A stretch of 64,000 bases of DNA, taken from the NCBI RefSeq assembly GCF_036170895.1, contig NZ_CP108036.1:3844001-3908000 (forward strand). The letters run 5' to 3'. Positions within the stretch are counted from its first letter, which is position 1; the number at the start of each line of letters is the position of its first letter. A model generated the notes under the pieces. The model worked only from the letters and a program-made list of their open reading frames with translations. It was not told the DNA's origin and made no database searches. Below, one piece after another: positions 41,079-53,809 of this stretch. The stretch is from Streptomyces erythrochromogenes (GTDB taxonomy: Bacteria; Actinomycetota; Actinomycetes; Streptomycetales; Streptomycetaceae). A program made the position numbers and the translations under genes.

Positions 41079-42416
41079 GTGCACGATGCATATGACGTCC
41101 TCTGTGTGGGATACGGACCCGCGAACGTCGCCGTCGCCGTTGCGTTCGAGGAGCTGTGGCCGCAGGCCCGGGTGAAGTTCCTGGAGCGCGAGCCCGGCCC
41201 CTACTGGCAGCGCGCCATGCTCCTGGACGGATCGGACATCCAGAACAATCCGCTGCGCGACCTGGTGACGCCGCGCAACCCGCGCAGCCGTTACACCTTC
41301 ACCAACTTCCTGCACGAGCAGGGCCGTCTCTTCAAACACCTCAACCTGCCCTCCCACTATCCGCTGCGCAAGGAGTACGCGCGCTACGTCCAGTGGGTCG
41401 CCGAGACCGTGCAGGCCGACGTGGACTACGGCCGCGAGGTCACCGGCATCAAAATGGACAGCTCCGCCGACGGCCCCCTGGTCGAGGTCACCGTCGCCGA
41501 CGGCACGACCTACCACGGGCGCTCCGTCGTGGTGGCCCCGGGCCGCACCCCGAACGTTCCCGCCGTCTTCGGCGACGTGCCGGCCCCGCACCTCTTCCAC
41601 ACCTCCCAGTTCCTGCCCAACATCGCGGACCTGGAGCGGGACTTCGACGGCACGCTCGCCGTGGTCGGCGCCAGCCAGAGCGCGGTCGAGGTGGTGCTCG
41701 ACCTGATCGCGCGCTTCCCCGCCGCCCGCATCACCAACGTGATGACCGGCTTCGGCTACCGCCTCAAGGACACCAGCCCGTTCTCCGAGGAGGTCTACTT
41801 CCCGGAGTTCGTCGAGTACTACTTCCACGCCACGGAGGAGGGCAAGAAGCGGCTGCGCGACCAGCTGCGGCCCACCAACTACTCGGCCGCCGACGCGGAC
41901 GTGGTCAGCGCCCTCTACATGCGCATGTACGAGGACGAGCTCGACGGCCGCGAGCGGATCCGGCTGGCCACCAACCGCCGCATCGAGTCCGTGGAGCGCA
42001 CCGCCGAAGGCGTGGCGCTGGACGTCACCGAGCACATCACCGGTGAGCGCGAGCGGATCCACGCCGACCGGGTGGTCCTGGCCACCGGCTACCTGGACCT
42101 GGGGATAACCGGCCGCACCGAGCAGCTCCCGCCGCTGCTCAGGGACCTGGCGGACGTGCTCGGCGTGACCGACGACCAGCCTCTGTCCGTCGGCTACGAC
42201 TACGGCGTGGTCCCGCACCCGGCCTTCGAGCGCGAGGTGCCGCCGATCTTCGTCAACGGGCTGTGCGAGTCCACGCACGGGCTCGGCGACGCGGGCTCCT
42301 TCAGCCTGCTGGCGCTGCGCTCCCAGGCCATCGTCGAAAGCCTTGAGCGGCGCCTGGTCGCCGAGCAGGGAACTGCCGACCTCGTCGCCGCCCAGGCGGC
42401 CGGCTCCGAGATCTGA
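41079..42416 (+). CDS. FAD-dependent N-hydroxylating monooxygenase (SidA/IucD/PvdA family)
   Basis: A 445-residue flavoprotein of the lysine/ornithine N-monooxygenase family, which hydroxylates a side-chain amino group with FAD, NADPH and O2. FAD-binding GYGPANVAVAVAFEE at the start, the family block DLVTPRNPRSRYTFTNFLHE (about 63-82), NADPH-binding VVGASQSAVEV (about 196-206) and ATGY near residue 340 are all present. GTG at 41079 has TTGGAG 7 bases upstream. Known members act on lysine, ornithine, cadaverine or putrescine; here the next gene makes a diaminobutyrate-type amine, so N4 of 2,4-diaminobutyrate is a plausible substrate (inference). Confidence 0.9.
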   Translation: MHDAYDVLCVGYGPANVAVAVAFEELWPQARVKFLEREPGPYWQRAMLLDGSDIQNNPLRDLVTPRNPRSRYTFTNFLHEQGRLFKHLNLPSHYPLRKEYARYVQWVAETVQADVDYGREVTGIKMDSSADGPLVEVTVADGTTYHGRSVVVAPGRTPNVPAVFGDVPAPHLFHTSQFLPNIADLERDFDGTLAVVGASQSAVEVVLDLIARFPAARITNVMTGFGYRLKDTSPFSEEVYFPEFVEYYFHATEEGKKRLRDQLRPTNYSAADADVVSALYMRMYEDELDGRERIRLATNRRIESVERTAEGVALDVTEHITGERERIHADRVVLATGYLDLGITGRTEQLPPLLRDLADVLGVTDDQPLSVGYDYGVVPHPAFEREVPPIFVNGLCESTHGLGDAGSFSLLALRSQAIVESLERRLVAEQGTADLVAAQAAGSEI

Positions 42417-42427
42417 GAGAGACGATC

Positions 42428-43807
42428 ATGCAGACCCTTGATACGACCTCCCCGAAACCGGTGGTCGACCTCGCCCAGCCCGGTCCCAACGGGCGCGTGC
42501 TCCTCGACAGCCAGGCCGCCACCGAGTCCAACGCCCGCACCTACCCGCGCCGGATCCCGGTCGCGATCGCCGAGGCGTCCGGTTCGTACATCACCGACCT
42601 CGACGGCCGCCGGTACATCGACTTCCTGTCGGGCGCCGGTGTCCTGGCCCTGGGCCACAACCACCCCGAGCTGGTCGCCGCCGTGACGGAGCAGCTGCCG
42701 AAGCTGACGCACGGCCTCGACTTCCCGACGCCGGTGCGCGACGAGTTCAAGCGCCGTCAGATCGCGATGCTGCCCGAGCACATGCGCGACGACGTCAAGA
42801 TGCACTTCTGCGGCCCCACCGGCTCGGACGCCGTCGAGGCCGCGATCAAGCTGTGCAAGAAGGCGACCGGCCGCGGCCAGGTCGTCGTCTTCCAGGGCGC
42901 CTACCACGGCTCCACCCAGGGAGCCATGTCCCTGACCTCGGAGCACGCGCCGAAGACCGGCCTGCAGAACCTGCTGCCGGGCATCCACTTCACTCCGTAC
43001 TCCTACTGCCACCGCTGCCCGATCAGCCTCGCGCCGGGGACCTGCAACACCAACTGCGCCGAGGTCCTGGTCAACACGCTGACCGACACCCACGGCGGGG
43101 TGCAGCTGCCGGCCGCGATCATCATGGAGCTGGTCCAGGGCGAGGGCGGGGCCATCCCGGCCCGCCGCGAGTTCGTCCACCGGGTCGCGGACACCGCGCG
43201 CGAGCTGGGCATCCCGCTGATCGTGGACGAGGTCCAGACCGGCTGCGGCCGCACCGGCACCTGGTTCGCCTTCGAGCAGTACGACATCACCCCGGACGTC
43301 GTCGTGGCCTCCAAGGGCCTGTCGGGCATGGGGCTGCCGGTCGCCGCCATCCTCTACCGCAAGCACCTGGACACCTGGTCGCCGGGCAGCCACATCGGCA
43401 CCTTCCGCGGCAACAACCTCGCCTTCGCCAGCGCCAACGCCTTCCTGGACGTCGTCGAGCGCGAGGAACTGCTCCCGCACGTCCGCGTCATCGGCGAGCA
43501 CCTGCTCGGCGAGCTGAAGCGGCTCGGCGACAGCCCGCTCGTCTCCGACGTGCGCGGCCTGGGCCTGATGCTCGGCATGGAGATGGCCGGCACCGCGACC
43601 GTCGACGCGACCAAGGTCGCGGCCCGGTTCCAGCAGGAGGCGCTGAGCCGCGGACTGATCGTCGAGCTCGGTGGCCGTGGCGACAGCGTCGTGCGACTGC
43701 TGCCGGCGCTGAACATCACCCATGAGATCGCCGACGACGCCGTGGCGATCCTGCGCGACTCGCTCGCCGCGCTGGAGGCGGAACTCGCCGCGGAGGCCGG
43801 CCGATGA
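42428..43807 (+). CDS. diaminobutyrate/2-oxoglutarate-type aminotransferase (class III, PLP)
   Basis: A 459-residue class III aminotransferase. The PLP lysine is K296 in VVVASKGLSGMGLPVAA, with the phosphate-binding GPTGSDAVEAAIKLCKKATG and the DEVQTGCGRTGTWFAFE block. Overall style matches L-2,4-diaminobutyrate:2-oxoglutarate aminotransferases (DABA/EctB group), which convert aspartate 4-semialdehyde to 2,4-diaminobutyrate. ATG at 42428 follows GAGAGAG. Its stop overlaps the next start by 4 bases (ATGA). The ectoine genes ectA and ectC are not present, so the diaminobutyrate is for something else; the aspartate kinase two genes later supports this route. Confidence 0.88.
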   Translation: MQTLDTTSPKPVVDLAQPGPNGRVLLDSQAATESNARTYPRRIPVAIAEASGSYITDLDGRRYIDFLSGAGVLALGHNHPELVAAVTEQLPKLTHGLDFPTPVRDEFKRRQIAMLPEHMRDDVKMHFCGPTGSDAVEAAIKLCKKATGRGQVVVFQGAYHGSTQGAMSLTSEHAPKTGLQNLLPGIHFTPYSYCHRCPISLAPGTCNTNCAEVLVNTLTDTHGGVQLPAAIIMELVQGEGGAIPARREFVHRVADTARELGIPLIVDEVQTGCGRTGTWFAFEQYDITPDVVVASKGLSGMGLPVAAILYRKHLDTWSPGSHIGTFRGNNLAFASANAFLDVVEREELLPHVRVIGEHLLGELKRLGDSPLVSDVRGLGLMLGMEMAGTATVDATKVAARFQQEALSRGLIVELGGRGDSVVRLLPALNITHEIADDAVAILRDSLAALEAELAAEAGR

Positions 43808-44622
43808 GCACCCTCGTGTCCGGAGGAACCGGCCGTCCGCCGCGGATCGGCATCGTCAACCTGATGCCGAACGCGGAACAGTACGAGAACTGGCTGCTGC
43901 CGCAGCTGGCCCTGTCGGGACCGTTCGAACTGCAGTGGATACGGATCTCCTCCCGCCGCTACAACCTGGACGACCCGGCCCGCATCGCCGCGACCTACCG
44001 CACCTACAAGGAGGCCACCGCGGACGCACCGCTGGACGGCCTGATCGTCAGCGGCGCCGCGGTGGAGCACCTTCCCTTCGAGGAGGTGCGGTTCATGGAC
44101 GAGCTGAACGACATGGTCCAGGACGTCCACGCGCAGGGCTCGCCGCTGCTGGGCCTGTGCTGGGGTGCGATGGGCGTGGGCAACCTGGTCTACGGGCTGC
44201 CCAAGGACATCTACAGCGCCAAGATCTCCGGCATGTACGAGACCGAGCTGCTGGCGCAGGACGGCCCCATCGCCTCGTCCCTCGACGACCGCTTCTGGTC
44301 GACGCACAGCCGCTTCGCCGGCTTCGACGACAAGGCGCTGGACGCCAGCACCACGGTCCGCGCGCTGGCCCGGGCCGAGGGCGCGGGCACGGTGATCGCC
44401 GAGTCCTACGACCACTCCGTCCTCATGCACACCGGCCACCCCGAGTACTACGGCTCGCGCCTGGCGGAGGAGTACCGCAGGGACGTGGACCAGCAGGTGG
44501 CCGGGGTCAGGGCACCGGTCGGCGTGGACCTCGACCAGCCGCTGAGGCTGTGGCGCAGCCACAGCCTGGCGTTCTTCGCGAGCTGGGTCCGACTGGTCGG
44601 CGACCAGTCGGCCGCTCGTTAG
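43804..44622 (+). CDS. MetA-like homoserine O-acyltransferase-type enzyme (glutamine amidotransferase-like fold)
   Basis: A 272-residue enzyme of the MetA/homoserine O-succinyltransferase family: IGIVNLMPNAEQYENWLL at the start, nucleophile C119 in LLGLCWGAMG and H212-P-E214 in MHTGHPEYYG. MetA proteins acylate the hydroxyl of homoserine with succinyl-CoA or acetyl-CoA. This copy is shorter than typical MetA (about 300) and its gene overlaps the aminotransferase (ATGA), so it is dedicated to this pathway. N4-hydroxydiaminobutyrate is an isostere of homoserine, so acylation of such an N-hydroxy amine to a hydroxamate is conceivable (inference). Classical O-acylhomoserine formation is the alternative. 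Confidence 0.82.
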   Translation: MSTLVSGGTGRPPRIGIVNLMPNAEQYENWLLPQLALSGPFELQWIRISSRRYNLDDPARIAATYRTYKEATADAPLDGLIVSGAAVEHLPFEEVRFMDELNDMVQDVHAQGSPLLGLCWGAMGVGNLVYGLPKDIYSAKISGMYETELLAQDGPIASSLDDRFWSTHSRFAGFDDKALDASTTVRALARAEGAGTVIAESYDHSVLMHTGHPEYYGSRLAEEYRRDVDQQVAGVRAPVGVDLDQPLRLWRSHSLAFFASWVRLVGDQSAAR

Positions 44623-44638
44623 AGGGCGGGGGGGACCT

Positions 44639-45892
44639 GTGTCCGCAACACACCCGACCGGGCGCGCACTGCGGCCGGTGGTATGGAAGTTCGGCGGCTC
44701 CTCGGTGGGCGACATGGACCGGCTGCGCCGGGTCGCCGAGCGGCTGGTGGAGGCCAGGCGCGCGGGGGCGGACGTCGTCGCGGTCCTGTCCGCGATGTCG
44801 GACACCACCGACGACCTGCTGGAAATGGCGAACGTCCTCACGGCACAGCCCGACGCCCGGGAGCTCGACGCGCTCCTGGCGGTCGGCGAATCCATGTCGT
44901 GCGCGCTCGCCGCGATCGCCGTGCACGAGCTCGGCGAGCGTGCCGTCTCGCTCAACGGCCGCCAGGCCGGCGTGCTGACCGACACCGCGCACGGCAACGC
45001 CCGTATGCAGTCGATCGACCCGGGCCGGATCGTGGCGGCCCTGGAGCAGGGACTGATCGTCCTGGTCACCGGCTACCAGGGCGTCACCGACGACGGTGAC
45101 GTGACGACGCTGGGCCGCGGCGGCTCGGACGCCTCGGCGATCGCCGTGGCGGCGTCCCTCGGGCTGTCCGAGTGCGACATCTGGACCGACGTCCCGGGGG
45201 TCTTCACCGCCGATCCCCGGGTGGTTCCCGACGCGAGGCGCCTGGAGCGGCTCGGCCACGAGGACATGCTCCAACTGGCCGAGGCGGGTGCCCAGGTGAT
45301 GCAGCCGCGCGCGGTGGAGCTCGCGGCGGCGCACGGCGTCGCCATCCACGTCCGGTCCTCGTTCACCGGCGAGCCGGGCACATGGATCACAGAAGCCAGG
45401 GAGGAGAACGACATGTTCGAGACGGCCAGGATCATCGGCGTCGCCCACCGTCGGCACGACCCGCTCTACCAGGTGGACAGCCTGACTCCGGCACAGGTCT
45501 CGGCGGCGCTCGCCGGTCACGGCCTGCCGGTCGGATCCATCATCGGCAGCCCGGGCGAGCTCCGGTTCACCTCGCCCGGCGCCGAACCGCAGGCGGTCAT
45601 CGCCGCCCTCGGCGACATCGGCGCCACCGTCAGGGTCCACGACGAGGAGCTCGGCAGTGTGAGCGTGGCCGGGGACGCCTGCGGCAACCGGTCCGAGGTC
45701 ACCCTGCAGATCCTGGAGTCCCTGGAGCGCACGGGCATCAGACCGGTGCTGGTCACCAGCACCCCCAGCCGCGTCTCCTGCCACGTCGCCTCCGGTGCGG
45801 TCGACGAGGCCGCCCGGGTCCTGCACCGCGCCTTCAACCTGCACACCGACGCTGCCGCCCCGCAGCCCGTCGGCGCGGGACTGGCCAACTGA
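44639..45892 (+). CDS. aspartate kinase, pathway-dedicated copy
   Basis: A 417-residue aspartokinase: ATP-binding WKFGGSSVGDMDRL at the start, GRGGSDASAIAVAASLG and CDIWTDVPGVFTADPRVV for the aspartate site, and two ACT domains in the C-terminal 150 residues (PVGSIIGSPGELRF, RPVLVTSTPSRVSCHVASG). It phosphorylates aspartate, the first step towards aspartate semialdehyde. Streptomyces has a chromosomal housekeeping copy elsewhere, so this one most likely feeds the cluster. GTG at 44639 has GGGGGG upstream. No asd (semialdehyde dehydrogenase) gene is in the window, so that step would be borrowed from primary metabolism. Confidence 0.92.
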   Translation: MSATHPTGRALRPVVWKFGGSSVGDMDRLRRVAERLVEARRAGADVVAVLSAMSDTTDDLLEMANVLTAQPDARELDALLAVGESMSCALAAIAVHELGERAVSLNGRQAGVLTDTAHGNARMQSIDPGRIVAALEQGLIVLVTGYQGVTDDGDVTTLGRGGSDASAIAVAASLGLSECDIWTDVPGVFTADPRVVPDARRLERLGHEDMLQLAEAGAQVMQPRAVELAAAHGVAIHVRSSFTGEPGTWITEAREENDMFETARIIGVAHRRHDPLYQVDSLTPAQVSAALAGHGLPVGSIIGSPGELRFTSPGAEPQAVIAALGDIGATVRVHDEELGSVSVAGDACGNRSEVTLQILESLERTGIRPVLVTSTPSRVSCHVASGAVDEAARVLHRAFNLHTDAAAPQPVGAGLAN

Positions 45893-45905
45893 GAGGGGCG
45901 GGAGC

Positions 45906-47207
45906 ATGACCACCACGCAGGAGCGCGAGGACACCGCGGGACCGCGCGGCGTCCTCGCCAACCGGGACTTCGTCAAACTCTGGAGCGGGCAGACGGTCTC
46001 CCTCGTCGGCTCGCAGGTGACCGACATCGCGCTGCCGCTGGCGGCGGTCATCACCCTGAACGCCAGCGCGTTCCAGATCGGCCTGCTCAACGTCGCCAGG
46101 TTCGCACCGTACGTACTGGTGACCCTGCTGGCCGGAGTCTGGTTCGACCGGCGGCGCAGAAAGCCGACCCTGATCGCCGCGGACGCGGTCCGGGTGCTGC
46201 TGATCGGCGCCCTGCCGCTCGCCCACCTGCTCGGCGTGCTCTCGCTCCCGTGGCTCTACGTCGTCGGGTTCATGGCCGGCGTGGCGACGGTCCTCTTCGA
46301 TGTGGGGATCCTCTCCTACATCCCGGGGCTCGTCGACAAGGACGACCTGGCGGACGCGAACAGCAAGATGACGGCCAGCTACTCGGTGGCCGGCATCGCC
46401 GGCCCCGGGCTGGCCGGCTTCCTGGTCGGCGCGCTGACCGCGCCCGTCGCGCTGACCGTGGGCGCCGCCACCTACCTGGCCTCGGCCGTGGCCCTGTGGT
46501 GGATCCGCCGCCCGGAGGCCGAACCGGAGCGGCCCGCCGAGCCGAAGTCGGTCCGTGCCGACATCGTCGAGGGCCTGCGCACCGTCGTCGGCAGCCGGAT
46601 CCTGCGCCACCTGGCGACGCAGTCGGCCGTGTTCAACCTGTTCGAGAACGTCATGACGACGGTCTTCCTGGTCTACGCGGTCAGGACACTGGGACTGACC
46701 CCGTTCCAGCTCGGCCTGGTCGTCGGGGCCGGCTCGGTCGGCGCGCTGCTGGGCGCGACGTTCTCCGGGCGGATCAGCAAGCGCATGGGCTTCGGCCCGG
46801 CGCTGCGCCTGGTCACGCTGCTGGCCTGCCTGTCGCCCCTGGTGCTGCTCGTGCCCGGCGACACGGGCCCCGTCTCCCTGACGATCCTGGGCACGACGCT
46901 CGCCGTGCACGGCTTCCACCTGGCCGTCTTCAACGTCAACTCGCTGACCCTGCGCCAGACGGTCACGCCGGCCCGCCTGCTGGGGCGGATGAACGCCAGC
47001 TACCGGCTCATCCTGTACGGCACGATCCCGCTCGGCGCACTGCTGGCCGGCTCGCTCGCCTCCCTGTTCGGGCTGCGCGCCGCCCTCGCCGTCGGCGTCG
47101 CGGGCATCGCACTGCCGGCCGTGTGGATCGTCTTCTCGCCCGTCTACCGGCTGCGCGAGATGCCACAGGGTCCCGTCGAAGCGGACCAGCCCGAACCCGT
47201 CGCCTAA
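45906..47207 (+). CDS. MFS transporter, EntS-like exporter
   Basis: A 433-residue major facilitator with about 12 membrane helices (LWSGQTVSLVGSQVTDIALP, then FAPYVLVTLLAGVWFDRRRR, the typical loop 2-3 motif of the family). The style matches the DHA3/EntS group of exporters for siderophores and macrolides. ATG at 45906 follows GGGAG. Its place between the aspartate kinase and the NRPS makes export of the cluster product, and self-protection, the likely role. Confidence 0.88.
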   Translation: MTTTQEREDTAGPRGVLANRDFVKLWSGQTVSLVGSQVTDIALPLAAVITLNASAFQIGLLNVARFAPYVLVTLLAGVWFDRRRRKPTLIAADAVRVLLIGALPLAHLLGVLSLPWLYVVGFMAGVATVLFDVGILSYIPGLVDKDDLADANSKMTASYSVAGIAGPGLAGFLVGALTAPVALTVGAATYLASAVALWWIRRPEAEPERPAEPKSVRADIVEGLRTVVGSRILRHLATQSAVFNLFENVMTTVFLVYAVRTLGLTPFQLGLVVGAGSVGALLGATFSGRISKRMGFGPALRLVTLLACLSPLVLLVPGDTGPVSLTILGTTLAVHGFHLAVFNVNSLTLRQTVTPARLLGRMNASYRLILYGTIPLGALLAGSLASLFGLRAALAVGVAGIALPAVWIVFSPVYRLREMPQGPVEADQPEPVA

Positions 47208-47281
47208 GTCACGCGCGGCCAAGTCGTGACCGTGCATCTGACGCTGCCTCATCCACTGCTCGAAAGAAGGACTAACCAGTC

Positions 47282-51373
<4,092 letters not shown>

Positions 51374-51449
51374 TACGGGTCGGTCGGTGTGCGGCGCCCT
51401 CACCCACCGCACACCGACCGACGCCCACCCCGAACCCAGAACGAAGAAG

Positions 51450-51481
51450 CCCCAGGCCGGAGAATCCGACCTGGGGTTTTT
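51450..51481 (+). terminator. terminator downstream of the NRPS gene
   Basis: Stem CCCCAGG with inner CGGA pairing to TCCG, closing with CCTGGGG at 51470-51476, followed by five T (51477-51481). This is one of few hairpins here with a real T-run. It lies 77 bases after the NRPS stop. Confidence 0.8.
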
Positions 51482-51696
51482 CAGTTCGTTCTGGCCAGGA
51501 TGCTCCGAACCGTCGTCCGCGAGTGCCCTGTCGCCCTGGCGATCTGGGCCTCGCTCAGCCCGGCGTCGCGGGCGCGTCGAACCAGTCCATCGCGCGCGTC
51601 CAGCGTGGCCAGCCCGACGGTAGGCCGCGTGGACCGCCAAGAAGGGCTGACGGCCCCTCCGCTCACGCACGACCTTCCGAGTCCCAACCGGCGCAC
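51481..51696 (-). CDS. possible small helix-turn-helix protein, perhaps a remnant
   Basis: The C-terminal 40 residues (GLVRRARDAGLSEAQIARAT then GHSRTTVRSILARTN) form a clear resolvase/sigma region 4-like helix-turn-helix. The front 30 residues look unstructured and no convincing ribosome site is seen, so the start is uncertain (about 71 residues if from 51696). It lies between two terminators with the same CCCCAGG stem and 3' of tRNA-Thr. It may be a real small DNA-binding protein or the remains of an integrated element's recombinase. Confidence 0.4.
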   Translation of the reverse strand: MRRLGLGRSCVSGGAVSPSWRSTRPTVGLATLDARDGLVRRARDAGLSEAQIARATGHSRTTVRSILARTN

Positions 51697-51722
51697 GCGC
51701 CGGCCGGGCCCGGGAATAGCAA

Positions 51723-51757
51723 AAGCCCCAGGTCACGGCGAGTGAGTCCTGGGGCTT
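51723..51757 (-). terminator. terminator of tRNA-Thr
   Basis: Inverted repeat AAGCCCCAGG (51723-51732) and CCTGGGGCTT (51748-51757) with a 15-base loop; read on the minus strand it is followed by TTTT. It begins 6 bases after the 3' end of the tRNA. Confidence 0.75.
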
Positions 51758-51763
51758 CCACAG

Positions 51764-51837
51764 AGCCGCCTTCGGGATTCGAACCCGAGACCTACGCATT
51801 ACGAGTGCGTTGCTCTGGCCAACTGAGCTAAGGCGGC
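51764..51837 (-). tRNA. tRNA-Thr (CGT)
   Basis: On the minus strand the sequence begins GCCGCCTTAGCTCAG and folds as a tRNA: 7-base acceptor stem GCCGCCT/AGGCGGC, D arm with GCTCAGTTGG, anticodon loop CTCGTAA giving anticodon CGT, and a T arm with GGGTTCGAATCCC. The discriminator base is T and CCA is not encoded. It reads the ACG threonine codon, which is common in high-GC genomes. Confidence 0.96.
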
Positions 51838-51996
51838 ACCGCTGGTCAGACAAGTATTCCCTCGAAGAGGTGCTCTCATCAGCAGCGGCGCCAAGTCTAC
51901 AGGGTGCGAAGGCGTGCACCGAACCAGGTTTCATCCAGGCGGGCATTTGCCGCATATACGGCAAGGATCGCCGGTGCCCGGCGGGGCAGTACTTCG

Positions 51997-53568
51997 TCAG
52001 CACTTCTTGCCGTCCGCCGGGGGCTTGCCCTCCAGCAGGTAGCGGTTGATCGCGGTGTCGATGCAGTCGCTGCCGCGCCCGTACGCCGTGTGGCCGTCGC
52101 CGTCGTAGGTGAGGAGGGTGCCCGACTCCAGCTGGCCGGCCAGGGCCTGTGCCCACTTGTAGGGGGTCGCCGGGTCGCGGATGGTGCCGACGACCACGAT
52201 CGGAGCGGCGCCCTTCGCGGTCAGCGGCCCCGCCTTGCCCGTAGGCTTCACCGGCCAGTACCCGCAGTTCAACGAGGCCCAGGCCAGGCCCGCGCCGAAG
52301 ACCGGGGATGCCTTCTGGAAGGAGGGGAGGGCCGCGTCGACCGCGTCCGGGCCGCTGAAGGCCGCGGGCTGGTCGAGGCAGTTGACGGCGGCGTTCGCGA
52401 ACATCAGGTTGGCGTACTTCCCGTCCGCCCCGCGCTCGTAGTAGCTGTCGGCCAGGCCCAGCAGGCCCGCCCCGTCGCCGTTCATCGCCGAGGTCAGCGC
52501 CTCGCGCAGCTGGGGCCAGGCGTTCTCGTCGTAGAGCGCCGCGATCACCCCGGTCGTCGCGAGGGCCTCGCCGAGCGGGCGCTTCCCGTCCCCGCTGGGC
52601 ACGGGCTGCGCGTCGAGCTTGCGGAAGAAGTCCTTCAGGCGGGCGGCCACCTCCTCGGGGCTGCCGTTGCCCAGTGGGCAGTCGGGCTGCTTCGCGCAGT
52701 CCTTGGCGAAGGAGGTGAAGGCCGTCTCGAAGCCCTCGGTCTGGTCCCGGTTGAGGTCGAGCGCCTCGCGGGTGGGGTCCATCGCACCGTCCAGGACCAG
52801 CCGGCCGACCCGGTCCGGGAAGAGGTTCGCGTAGGTCGCCCCCAGGAGGGTGCCGTAGGAGGCCCCGACGTAGTTCAGCTTCTTGTCGCCGAGCACGGCG
52901 CGCAGCAGGTCCATGTCGCGGGCGGCGTCGACGGTGGAGACGTGGGGCAGGACCCGCTTCGAGCGGGCCTCGCAGCCGGCCGCGAACTCCTTGAAGGCGG
53001 CCACCAGGCGGGCCCGCTCGGCCGCGTCGTCCGGCGTCTGGTCCACCTGGGTGTACTTGTCCATCTCCGGGCCGGTCAGGCACTCGACGGGACTGCTGCG
53101 CTCCACGCCGCGCGGATCGAAGGAGACCATGTCGTAGCGGGCGCGCACCGGGGCGGGATAGCCGATGCCCGCGTACGCCTGGAGGTAGCCGATGCCGGAG
53201 CCGCCGGGGCCTCCCGGGTTGACCACGAGAGAGCCGAGCCGCTCGCCGGGGCCGGTCGCCACCCGGCGGGCCACCGCGATGTCCACGTCCTCGCCCGCGC
53301 CGGGGTTCGCGTAGTCCAGCGGGGCCTTCATCGTGGAGCACTGGAATCCGGGGACACCGCACTCGCGCCAGGTCAGCTTCTGCGCGTAGTACGGGCGCAT
53401 CGCGGCGGCGTCGGGGGACGGCGGCACCGACGCCGTGCCACCGGCCTCCCCTCTCGCGGACGCGGCGGTCCGGAGCGCCTCCGACCCGCCCGAGGTGCAC
53501 CCGGAGAGCAGCAGCCCGGCCGCTGCGATCACGGTCCCGGTGGTACGCAGCGCGCGACTGGTGTCCAT
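51997..53568 (-). CDS. secreted tripeptidyl-aminopeptidase-like alpha/beta hydrolase lipoprotein
   Basis: A 523-residue exported hydrolase of the Streptomyces TAP/SlpD family. It starts with a lipoprotein signal (MDTSRALRTTGTVIAAAGLL then LSGC, acylated Cys at about 24). The oxyanion region is VVNPGGPGGSGIGYLQAY, the nucleophile is S237 in NYVGASYGTLLG, and the C-terminal TAP-like domain carries RDPATPYKWA (Asp) and YDGDGHTAYGRGSDC (His). Such enzymes remove tripeptides from the N-termini of exported proteins at the cell surface. It is a single gene, transcribed towards tRNA-Thr. Confidence 0.93.
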   Translation of the reverse strand: MDTSRALRTTGTVIAAAGLLLSGCTSGGSEALRTAASARGEAGGTASVPPSPDAAAMRPYYAQKLTWRECGVPGFQCSTMKAPLDYANPGAGEDVDIAVARRVATGPGERLGSLVVNPGGPGGSGIGYLQAYAGIGYPAPVRARYDMVSFDPRGVERSSPVECLTGPEMDKYTQVDQTPDDAAERARLVAAFKEFAAGCEARSKRVLPHVSTVDAARDMDLLRAVLGDKKLNYVGASYGTLLGATYANLFPDRVGRLVLDGAMDPTREALDLNRDQTEGFETAFTSFAKDCAKQPDCPLGNGSPEEVAARLKDFFRKLDAQPVPSGDGKRPLGEALATTGVIAALYDENAWPQLREALTSAMNGDGAGLLGLADSYYERGADGKYANLMFANAAVNCLDQPAAFSGPDAVDAALPSFQKASPVFGAGLAWASLNCGYWPVKPTGKAGPLTAKGAAPIVVVGTIRDPATPYKWAQALAGQLESGTLLTYDGDGHTAYGRGSDCIDTAINRYLLEGKPPADGKKC

Positions 53569-53661
53569 CCCCGGAGCCTACGTCCTGCCGGCGGGCCCGG
53601 GCGGGCCCTCTGCTCCGGACGGACCCGGGCCTTCCATGGCGCCCGCCGGGCGACGCCCGGA

Positions 53662-53682
53662 CCGGGCCCGCTCCGGGCCCGG
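53662..53682 (-). terminator. hairpin downstream of holB
   Basis: CCGGGCCCG, loop CTC, CGGGCCCGG; it lies 127 bases past the holB stop on the minus strand and 94 bases before the lipoprotein start. The 241-base interval (53569-53809) holds no gene and also the lipoprotein promoter. The hairpin is short, so confidence is modest. Confidence 0.5.
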
Positions 53683-53809
53683 CGGCTGGTTCGCCCTTAC
53701 GGGTGAGCCCGTCAACCCGGAGTGGACCCGGCGGGCAGCCGGGGGGAGCACCGGCAGGGGGAGACAGGGCCGCAGACGGCGGAGACGCCGGAGGCGGCCG
53801 AGGCGGAGA

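Noticed and set aside
42428..43807. Aminotransferase as EctB of an ectoine cluster
   Set aside because: No ectA, ectC or ectD gene is nearby; neighbours are an N-monooxygenase, a MetA-like enzyme and an NRPS.
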